In this document: positions 37,977 to 43,635 of the stretch, piece after piece | Layout: every line of letters starts with the position of its first letter | Position numbering within the stretch: position 1 is the first letter of the stretch | NCBI GenBank assembly: GCA_025937135.1 | Contig: JAICRZ010000005.1 | Span: 1 to 43,635 of the forward strand | Source of the DNA: Thermoleophilaceae bacterium | Lineage (GTDB): Bacteria; Actinomycetota; Thermoleophilia; Solirubrobacterales; Thermoleophilaceae | Reading direction: 5' to 3' | Length of the DNA stretch: 43,635 nucleotides | Notes under the pieces: model-generated | Told to the model about the DNA's origin: nothing | Databases searched by the model: none | What the model saw: only the letters and a program-made list of their open reading frames with translations | Program-made: the position numbers and the translations under genes

Positions 37977-38861
37977 ATGCGCGATACCGCGACATTCCGC
38001 GTCAAGGCCGGCCTCGCCGAGATGCTCAAGGGCGGCGTGATCATGGACGTGGTCACGCCCGAGCAGGCGCGGATCGCCGAGTCAGCCGGCGCCGCCGCCG
38101 TCATGGCACTCGAGCGCGTGCCCGCCGACATCCGCAAGGACGGCGGCGTCGCGCGCATGTCCGACCCGTCGATGATCGAGGGGATTCAGGAAGCCGTGAC
38201 CATCCCGGTCATGGCGAAGGCGCGCATCGGCCACTTCATGGAGGCGCGGGTCCTCGAGTCGCTCGAGGTCGACTACATCGACGAGTCCGAGGTGCTCACG
38301 CCCGCGGACGAGGCCAACCACATCGACAAGTGGGACTTCAAGGTGCCGTTCGTCTGCGGCGCGACCAACCTCGGCGAGGCGCTGCGCCGCATCGCGGAGG
38401 GCGCCGCGATGATCCGCTCGAAGGGCGAGGCCGGCACCGGCAACGTCGTCGAGGCGGTCCGGCACATTCGCCTGATCACCGGCGAGATCCGCAGGCTCCG
38501 TTCGCTCGACGCGACCGAACTGGCCACCGCCGCGAAGAACCTCCAGGCGCCGCTCGACCTCGTCCGCGACGTCGCCGAGAAGGGTAAGCTGCCGGTGGTC
38601 CTCTTCTGCGCGGGCGGTATCGCCACGCCGGCGGACGCCGCGCTGATGATGCAGCTCGGCGCCGAGGGCAACTTCGTCGGCTCGGGCATCTTCAAGTCCG
38701 AGGATCCCGAGCGCACCGCAGCCGCGATCGTCGAGGCCACCACGCACTTCCAGGATCCCGAGCGCATCGCCGGCGCCAGCCGCGGCCTCGGCGCCGCGAT
38801 GGCCGGTGTGGAGATCGCCGCTCTCGGCGAGAACGGCCTGATCCAGCACCGCGGGTGGTAG
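37977..38861 (+). CDS. pdxS: Pyridoxal 5'-phosphate synthase lyase subunit PdxS
   Basis: 294 residues, full family length. The TIM-barrel subunit condenses ribose 5-phosphate (or ribulose 5-phosphate), glyceraldehyde 3-phosphate and ammonia to PLP. Key segments: [28 protein letters not shown], catalytic Lys regions [10 protein letters not shown] and [17 protein letters not shown], and the phosphate-binding [19 protein letters not shown] with GSGIFKS. It overlaps pdxT by 7 bp, so the synthase subunits are coupled. The gene is divergent from the MarR-type regulator. Confidence 0.98.
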   Translation: MRDTATFRVKAGLAEMLKGGVIMDVVTPEQARIAESAGAAAVMALERVPADIRKDGGVARMSDPSMIEGIQEAVTIPVMAKARIGHFMEARVLESLEVDYIDESEVLTPADEANHIDKWDFKVPFVCGATNLGEALRRIAEGAAMIRSKGEAGTGNVVEAVRHIRLITGEIRRLRSLDATELATAAKNLQAPLDLVRDVAEKGKLPVVLFCAGGIATPADAALMMQLGAEGNFVGSGIFKSEDPERTAAAIVEATTHFQDPERIAGASRGLGAAMAGVEIAALGENGLIQHRGW

Positions 38862-39424
38862 TCGGCGTCCTCGCCCTCCAGGGCGACTTCGAGGCGCACT
38901 GCCGCGTGCTGTCGGAGCTCGGCGCGGACTGCCGGCTCGTCAGGACGCCGAAGGATCTGGAGGACCTCGACGGGCTCGTCATGCCCGGCGGCGAGTCCAC
39001 GACGATGACGCTCGGCATCGAGCGCGAGGGCCTGACCGAGCCGCTGCGTGATCTCGCCGCGAACGGCACGCCGGTGCTCGCCACCTGCGCCGGGCTGATC
39101 ATGCTCGACCGCGACCACCTCGGCGTGCTCGACGTGAAGGCGGAGCGAAACGCATTCGGGAGGCAGGTGAACAGCTTCGAGTCCGATCTCGAACTCGAGG
39201 GCTTCGGCGGCGCGCTTCGCGCCGTGTTCATCCGCGCACCCTGGGTAGACGAGACCGGAGACGGCGTCGAGGTGCTCGCGGAGGTCGACGGGCATCCGGT
39301 CGCCGTACGACAGGGAAACATCATGGCCGTCGCGTTCCATCCAGAGCTCACCGGCGACCCGCGCGTGCACGCGTGGCTCGTGGAGCGGGTGCGCGCGGCC
39401 GCCGAGGCCAGGGAGGTCGCATGA
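38855..39424 (+). CDS. pdxT: Pyridoxal 5'-phosphate synthase glutaminase subunit PdxT
   Basis: 189 residues from GTG 38855. Class I glutamine amidotransferase that frees ammonia for Pdx[27 protein letters not shown], nucleophile Cys in [22 protein letters not shown], and the His/Glu pair in [10 protein letters not shown]. All catalytic residues are present. It overlaps pdxS upstream and the aminopeptidase gene downstream (ATGA), so the three form one operon. Confidence 0.98.
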   Translation: MVVGVLALQGDFEAHCRVLSELGADCRLVRTPKDLEDLDGLVMPGGESTTMTLGIEREGLTEPLRDLAANGTPVLATCAGLIMLDRDHLGVLDVKAERNAFGRQVNSFESDLELEGFGGALRAVFIRAPWVDETGDGVEVLAEVDGHPVAVRQGNIMAVAFHPELTGDPRVHAWLVERVRAAAEAREVA

Positions 39425-40524
39425 GGGACAGCCGGATCGACGCGCTCGCGCAGATACTCGTGCGCTACTCGACGAAGGTGCAGCCGGGGGAGACCTGTGC
39501 GATTCGCGCGACCACCAACGCCGAGCCGCTCGTCCAGGCGATCTACGAGGAGATCCTGCGCGCCGGCGGTCATGCGTTCTTCGCGCTCAGCCCGGTCGAG
39601 GCGCAGCCCGCCTTCTTCGAGCTGGCGAACGACGAGCAGCTCGAGTACGTGGCCGAGCCGATGCGCTGGCCCTACGAGAAGGCCGACGTGGCCTTCGCGA
39701 TCATGGCCGACGCGAACACGCACGCCCTCTCGCAGGTCGACCCGGCCCGGCAGTCGCGCGCGCAGAAGGCACGCAAGCCGCTGCTCAACGCGTCGATGGA
39801 CAGGACCGCGAGGGGCGAGCACCGCTGGGCGCTCACGATGTTCCCGACGCACTCGTACGCCGCCGACGCGGGCATGTCGCTCGCGCACTTCGAGGACTTC
39901 CTGTACCGCGCCTGCCTGGTCTATGACGAGGATCCCGTGACCGCGTGGGAGCGCCAGTCGGACACCGTCAAGCGCCTGGCCGCCTGGATGGACGGCAAGG
40001 AGGAGATCCGCTTCCAGTCGCCGGGTACCGACATCACGCTCAACGTGAGCGCCCGCGAGTGGATCCCCTGCTACGGCGACCACAACATGCCCGACGGCGA
40101 GTTCTTCACGGGGCCGGTCGAGGACTCCGCGAGCGGGACGGTCGCGTTCTCGTTCCCCACCTCCTACGGCGGTCGCGAGGTCGGCGGCGTGACGCTGCGC
40201 TTCGAGGACGGCAAGGTCGTCGACGCCAGCGCGGATCGCGGCGAGGACCTCCTGATCCAGACGCTCGACACCGACGACGGCTCGCGCCGGCTCGGCGAGC
40301 TCGGGATCGGCACCAACTACGGCATCAAGACGGGGACGAAGGAGATCCTGCTCGACGAGAAGATCGGCGGCACCTTCCACCTCGCGCTGGGGGCGAGCTA
40401 CCCCGAGACCGGTGGGGTCAACGACTCAGCGGTCCACTGGGACATGATCTGCGACCTGCGCCAGGGCGGTTCGATCACGGTCGACGGGCAGAAGTTGCAA
40501 GAAGACGGCCAGTTCCTCGTCTGA
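39421..40524 (+). CDS. M29-family aminopeptidase (thermophilic aminopeptidase T type)
   Basis: 367 residues from ATG 39421, which overlaps the pdxT stop; the track start at 39373 is inside pdxT. The N-terminal domain has LVRYSTKVQPGETCAIRATTNAEPLVQAIYEEI (in pieces). The C-terminal metal domain has NMPDGEFFTGPVEDSASGTVAF, LGIGTNYGIK, EKIGGTFHLALGASYPETGG and SAVHWDMICDLR, with the Glu, His and Asp ligands of the family. It removes N-terminal residues from peptides in the cytoplasm. Its link to PLP synthesis is positional only. Confidence 0.94.
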   Translation: MRDSRIDALAQILVRYSTKVQPGETCAIRATTNAEPLVQAIYEEILRAGGHAFFALSPVEAQPAFFELANDEQLEYVAEPMRWPYEKADVAFAIMADANTHALSQVDPARQSRAQKARKPLLNASMDRTARGEHRWALTMFPTHSYAADAGMSLAHFEDFLYRACLVYDEDPVTAWERQSDTVKRLAAWMDGKEEIRFQSPGTDITLNVSAREWIPCYGDHNMPDGEFFTGPVEDSASGTVAFSFPTSYGGREVGGVTLRFEDGKVVDASADRGEDLLIQTLDTDDGSRRLGELGIGTNYGIKTGTKEILLDEKIGGTFHLALGASYPETGGVNDSAVHWDMICDLRQGGSITVDGQKLQEDGQFLV

Positions 40525-40599
40525 TCGAGTAAGCCCCACCCGATTTGGGTAAGTCCGCCCGCAGAGGGGACGTACGACGGGCGACGAACAGGGGCAGGG

Positions 40600-40770
40600 A
40601 TGTACGACCAGGTCCGAGCGACCCTCATCGAGCGCATCGAGCTTGGCGCGACGCTCGACGAGATCGAGCGCATCGTCCTCATGAGCAAGGGACTGCGGCC
40701 CGACGAGCGCCGCGACCTCTGGTGGTTCGCGTGGAACTACGCGCCCGCGCCGGAACCCACGCTGCATTGA
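40600..40770 (+). CDS. Small conserved-looking protein, 56 residues
   Basis: It is too short for the ORF track. ATG 40600 is preceded by AGGGGCAGGG; the product starts MYDQVRATLIERIELGATLDEIERIV, continues SKGLRPDERRDLWWFAWNYAP and ends PEPTLH. The codons have strong G/C third positions. It looks like a compact helical protein with a Trp-rich end. I recall similar short ORFs next to pdxT/yebC in related genomes, but cannot verify this here. No function is assigned. Confidence 0.65.
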   Translation: MYDQVRATLIERIELGATLDEIERIVLMSKGLRPDERRDLWWFAWNYAPAPEPTLH

Positions 40771-40778
40771 CCCGCTCG

Positions 40779-40784
40779 TAGAAT
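40779..40784 (+). promoter_or_regulatory. Candidate -10 box (TAGAAT) for a leaderless yebC mRNA
   Basis: TAGAAT ends 8 nt before ATG 40793; the 22 bp between the previous stop and the ATG contain no Shine-Dalgarno. Confidence 0.4.
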
Positions 40785-40792
40785 GCTCCGGC

Positions 40793-41545
40793 ATGTCCGG
40801 CCATTCCAAGTGGGCATCGATCAAGCACAAGAAGGCGGTCGTCGACCAGCGTCGCGGCGCGCACTTCACAAAGCTCGCACGCGCGATCCAGGTGGCCGCG
40901 CGCGAGGGCGGCGGTGACCCCGACAGCAACGCCGCGCTCGCCCTTGCCGTCCAGAAGGCCCGCGACGCGTCGATGCCCAAGGACAACATCGAGCGCGCGA
41001 TCGCCAAGGGAACCGGTGCGGGAACCGACGCCGACGCCATCGAGACGGTCGTCTACGAGGGCTACGGGCCCGCCGGCGTCGCGATCCTCGTCGAGGCGCT
41101 GACCGACAACCGCAACCGCACCGGCTCCGAGGTGCGCCACATCTTCTCCAAGAGCGGCGGCAACCTCGGCGAGCCCGGGTCTGTCGCCTGGCAGTTCGAG
41201 AAGAAGGGGACGGTCGTCGTGGACGCCGAGCGGTTCAGCGAGGACGACCTGATGCCGGCGATCGAGGCGGGCGCGGAGGACATCTCGAGCGACGAGGGCG
41301 TCTGGGAGATCGTCAGCGAGCCCGGCGACCTCACCGCGGTGCGCGAGGCGCTCGAGCAGGCCGGGATCGCCATCGACTCAGCCGAGCTGGCCATGCGGCC
41401 CACCACCCAGGTCCGCGTCGAGGAGGCCGACGTGGCCAAGCTGATGCGCCTGATCGAGCAGCTCGAGGAGCAGGACGACGTGAACGCGGTCCACGCGAAC
41501 TTCGACGTGGACGCCGACGTGCTCGAGCGCGTAGCCGCCGCCTAG
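40793..41545 (+). CDS. yebC: YebC/PmpR family protein (TACO1-like)
   Basis: 250 residues, full length. It starts with the family signature MSGHSKWASIKHKKAVVDQRRG, then FTKLARAIQVAAREGGGDP, KARDASMPKDNIERAI, YEGYGPAGVAILVEALTDNRNRT and HIFSKSGGNLGEPGSVAWQFEKKG (in pieces). YebC proteins were first described as transcriptional regulators of ruvC and quorum genes and more recently as factors helping ribosomes on difficult peptides. The yebC-ruvCAB neighbourhood is widespread. Confidence 0.97.
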   Translation: MSGHSKWASIKHKKAVVDQRRGAHFTKLARAIQVAAREGGGDPDSNAALALAVQKARDASMPKDNIERAIAKGTGAGTDADAIETVVYEGYGPAGVAILVEALTDNRNRTGSEVRHIFSKSGGNLGEPGSVAWQFEKKGTVVVDAERFSEDDLMPAIEAGAEDISSDEGVWEIVSEPGDLTAVREALEQAGIAIDSAELAMRPTTQVRVEEADVAKLMRLIEQLEEQDDVNAVHANFDVDADVLERVAAA

Positions 41546-41563
41546 TCGTGTAGAACTCGCGCG

Positions 41564-42040
41564 GTGCTCGCCGCGGTGACCGCCTACAACGTCTCGGTCT
41601 TCATCCACGTGGCCGCGGTCGTGATCGGGTTCGGCGCGACGTTCGCGGAGTCCGTGATGTTCCCGGTGGCGATGAGGGTCGGCAAGCAGCACCTGCCGTA
41701 CGTGCACGAGCTCCAGATCGCGATCAACCGCTACTTCGCGGGACCGGCGCTGCTCGTGATCGTCGTCACCGGCTTCTACCAGGTGGGGAAGGGCGACTGG
41801 AGCCTTGGCGACTTCTGGATCGCGGCCACGCTGGTGATCGCCGTCGTGCTCGGCGGGATGAACGGCGCCTACTTCATCCCCAGCGACCGGCGCCTCGGCG
41901 CGATGGTCACGCGCGAGCTCCTGGCGGGCGGCGACCTCTCGGAGGAGTACCAGCGCCGCGCCCGCGCCCAGGGCATGATGGGCGCACTCGCGGGCCTGCT
42001 AGTGGTCGTTGCGGTCTTTCTGATGGTCACGAAGCCCTAG
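41564..42040 (+). CDS. DUF2269-like integral membrane protein
   Basis: 158 residues from GTG 41564, with TAGAAC 7 nt upstream and no Shine-Dalgarno. Four hydrophobic segments are visible: SVFIHVAAVVIGFGATFAESV, FAGPALLVIVVTGFYQVG, FWIAATLVIAVVLGGMNGAYFI and MGALAGLLVVVAVFLMV. The first carries a conserved-looking His (FIHVAAV), typical of DUF2269-type proteins. Function unknown. It sits between yebC and ruvC. Confidence 0.78.
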   Translation: MLAAVTAYNVSVFIHVAAVVIGFGATFAESVMFPVAMRVGKQHLPYVHELQIAINRYFAGPALLVIVVTGFYQVGKGDWSLGDFWIAATLVIAVVLGGMNGAYFIPSDRRLGAMVTRELLAGGDLSEEYQRRARAQGMMGALAGLLVVVAVFLMVTKP

Positions 42041-42083
42041 CGGCGTCCGGAAGGCGTCCGGCCCCCCACGCAGAATCACGGCC

Positions 42084-42575
42084 ATGACCGTGATCGTCCT
42101 CGGCATCGACCCCGGCACCGCCAACACCGGCTATGGCGTCGTGCTCGCGACCGGCCAGCGCCTGGCGGCGCTCGACGGCGGCGTGATCGCCACCGAGTCC
42201 CACGAGCCGCTGGAGAAGCGCCTCGTGCGCATCCACGCGCGCGTGTGTGACCTGATCCGCGAGCACGCGCCGCAGGCCGTCGCGATCGAGGACCTCTTCT
42301 TCGGCAACAACGCCCGCAGCGCGTTCAGCGTCGGCCAGGCGCGCGGCGCGGTGATGCTGTCGGCCGGGATCTGCGGCGTGCCCGCGTACTCGTACACGCC
42401 CCAGGTCGTCAAGCAGGCGGTGTGCGGCTCGGGCCGAGCGGAGAAGGCCCAGGTCCAGCGCATGGTCCAGGCGCTGCTGGCACTCGACGAGGTCCCGGAA
42501 CCCGACCACGCCGCCGACGCGCTCGCGGTCGCCATCTGCCACGCCAACGGCGCGCCGATGCGCGCGGCCGTCTGA
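42084..42575 (+). CDS. ruvC: Crossover junction endodeoxyribonuclease RuvC
   Basis: 163 residues. The four acidic catalytic residues are in place: Asp in VLGIDPGTANTGYG, Glu in AVAIEDLFFGNN, and the two Asp in EPDHAADALAVAICH. The dimer/DNA-binding segment ARSAFSVGQARGAVM is also present. RuvC resolves Holliday junctions by paired nicking. The stop overlaps the ruvA start (TGATG). CAGAAT lies 7 nt before the ATG, a possible leaderless -10; no LexA-type box was found. Confidence 0.98.
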   Translation: MTVIVLGIDPGTANTGYGVVLATGQRLAALDGGVIATESHEPLEKRLVRIHARVCDLIREHAPQAVAIEDLFFGNNARSAFSVGQARGAVMLSAGICGVPAYSYTPQVVKQAVCGSGRAEKAQVQRMVQALLALDEVPEPDHAADALAVAICHANGAPMRAAV

Positions 42576-43150
42576 TGATCGCCAGCGTGAGGGGCGAGGT
42601 GCTCGTGCGCCGGCCCGACCACGTGGTCGTGGAGGCGGCGGGCGTCGGCTACCGGCTGGCCGTGTCGGCGATCACCCTGAGGAGCGTCCCTCGCGTGGGC
42701 GAGCAGGTCACGCTGCACTCGCACCTCGTCATGCGCGACGACGGCATGTACCTCTTCGGCTTCGCGAGCGAGGACGAGCGCGAGCTCTTCCACATGCTGA
42801 ACGCGGTGCAGAGCGTGGGCCCGAAGGTCGCGCTTGCCGTCCTCTCGAGCGGCACCACGCGCGAGCTCATGAACGCGATCGCCGGCGGCGACAGCGCGCG
42901 CTTCCAGGCGGTACCGGGCATCGGCAAGCGGACCGCCGAGCGCATCATCGTGGAGCTGCGCGAGAAGGTCGCGGGCGCCGGAACGGCCGACGAGATCGTG
43001 ATCACGAAGACCGACGACCCGGTTGCGCTCGCGCGCCAGGGACTGCTCGGCCTGGGATACGACGCGCGCGAGATCGACGTGCTGCTCGACGGCGCCGAGG
43101 GCCAGACGCCCGAGGAGCTGATCGCCGAGGCGCTGAGGGCGGCGCGATGA
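42575..43150 (+). CDS. ruvA: Holliday junction DNA helicase subunit RuvA
   Basis: 191 residues from ATG 42575; the track start at 42422 lies in ruvC. N-terminal OB fold (MIASVRGEVLVRRPDHVVVEAAGVGYRL), paired helix-hairpin-helix motifs (LNAVQSVGPKVALAVLSS and FQAVPGIGKRTAERIIVEL), and the C-terminal RuvB-binding domain (ALARQGLLGLGYDAREID, TPEELIAEALRAAR). All domains are intact. It is coupled to ruvC and ruvB by 1-4 bp overlaps. Confidence 0.98.
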   Translation: MIASVRGEVLVRRPDHVVVEAAGVGYRLAVSAITLRSVPRVGEQVTLHSHLVMRDDGMYLFGFASEDERELFHMLNAVQSVGPKVALAVLSSGTTRELMNAIAGGDSARFQAVPGIGKRTAERIIVELREKVAGAGTADEIVITKTDDPVALARQGLLGLGYDAREIDVLLDGAEGQTPEELIAEALRAAR

Positions 43151-43635
43151 GCATCCGCACGCCCGGCGTCGAGCGGATGGCCGCCGCGCCGGTCATCGGC
43201 AACGACGAGGAGCTCGACCGCTCGCTCCGCCCGCAGATGCTCGACGCCTTCGTCGGGCAGCGCGCGGTGAAGGAGCAGCTCGGTGTGTTCATCGCCGCGG
43301 CGCGGGGTAGGGGCGAGGCGCTCGACCACCTCCTGCTCGCGGGCCCGCCCGGGCTCGGCAAGACGTCGCTGGCGCAGATCGTCGCGCACGAGCTCGAGGT
43401 CCCGTTCGTGCAGACGGCCGGGCCGGCGCTCGAGCGCAAGGGCGACGTTGCGTCGTTCCTCACGGCGCTCGAGCCGCGCAGCGTCTTCTTCGTCGACGAG
43501 ATCCACCGCCTCCCGCGCGCGCTCGAGGAGACCTTCTATCCCGCGATGGAGGACCGCAAGCTGCCGATCACGGTCGGCCAGGGGGCCGGCGCGCGCGTGG
43601 TCACCCTCGACCTTCCCGAGTTCACGCTGATCGGC
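43147..43635 (+). CDS. ruvB: Holliday junction DNA helicase RuvB, 3' end cut by window
   Basis: 163 codons from ATG 43147 (ATGA overlap with ruvA) to the edge, about half of the usual length. Visible parts: LRPQMLDAFVGQRAVKEQL, Walker A LLAGPPGLGKTSLA, Walker B FFVDEIHRLPRALEE, and YPAMEDRKLPITVGQG. RuvB is the AAA+ motor that drives branch migration with RuvA. Nothing unusual is seen. Confidence 0.97.
   Translation, partial: MSIRTPGVERMAAAPVIGNDEELDRSLRPQMLDAFVGQRAVKEQLGVFIAAARGRGEALDHLLLAGPPGLGKTSLAQIVAHELEVPFVQTAGPALERKGDVASFLTALEPRSVFFVDEIHRLPRALEETFYPAMEDRKLPITVGQGAGARVVTLDLPEFTLIG

Noticed and set aside
42041-42083. LexA/SOS box before ruvC
   Set aside because: No GAAC-N4-GTTC-like palindrome found in the intergenic stretch.

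Overview
The window is GC-rich actinobacterial DNA with dense genes, many 1-8 bp start/stop overlaps and GTG/TTG starts. Several gene types point to class Thermoleophilia, close to Solirubrobacterales: a short two-CPRC zinc-ribbon protein, a sigma factor fused to a zinc finger and a membrane anchor, a secreted sedolisin, and the block pdxST - M29 aminopeptidase - yebC - DUF2269 - ruvCAB. This placement is inference from gene content, not from a marker tree.

Layout. 1-1042 (minus): a DedA-type membrane protein cut by the window edge and an SPW-repeat membrane protein. 1182-1254: a tRNA with anticodon CAU, probably Ile2. A perfect 41-bp copy of its 3' half lies at 10692-10732, so 1216-10732 looks like an integrated segment of about 9.5 kb. 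It carries a GH65 glycoside phosphorylase with a beta-phosphoglucomutase-like HAD, a DUF488 protein coupled to an IolC/DUF2090-type aldolase-like protein, a sigma factor - FAD reductase - small protein operon, a divergent FAD oxidoreductase, and an AbiEi-like remnant at the right end. No integrase is visible.

11155-18673: a VOC protein, a secreted sedolisin (S53) protease, and a tightly coupled four-gene plus-strand operon: TasA/camelysin-like protein, SipW-type signal peptidase, large Ig-like/DNRLRE surface protein and second TasA-like protein. This looks like an export and assembly system for surface fibres.

18820-29357: regulation and surface genes: a zinc-ribbon protein, an HD-GYP-type protein, a sigma/zinc-finger/membrane fusion, oligoendopeptidase F, an unrecognised two-repeat protein behind a very good sigma-28 (FliA) promoter, a secreted protein built of about seventeen 20-residue pentapeptide-like turns, an OmpR-type response regulator convergent with a hybrid histidine kinase, and an ECF sigma factor.

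29269-37750: GluQRS and LigD (order PE-LIG-POL) diverge from start codons one base apart. Then come a hypothetical protein, a 3xGAF/SpoIIE phosphatase/HATPase fusion coupled to a STAS protein, a second convergent STAS protein, an RpiR-type regulator and a MarR-type regulator. 37977-43635: housekeeping block pdxS-pdxT-aminopeptidase, a 56-residue protein, yebC, DUF2269, ruvC, ruvA and ruvB (cut by the end).

The most interesting signals are the sigma-28 promoter before the unknown two-repeat protein, the SipW/TasA/DNRLRE operon, the tRNA-flanked segment, two heptanucleotide repeat arrays in or beside ligD and gluQ, and a set of genes whose -10 boxes sit 6-9 nt before the start codon (predicted leaderless mRNAs). 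No gap between genes exceeds 300 bp.
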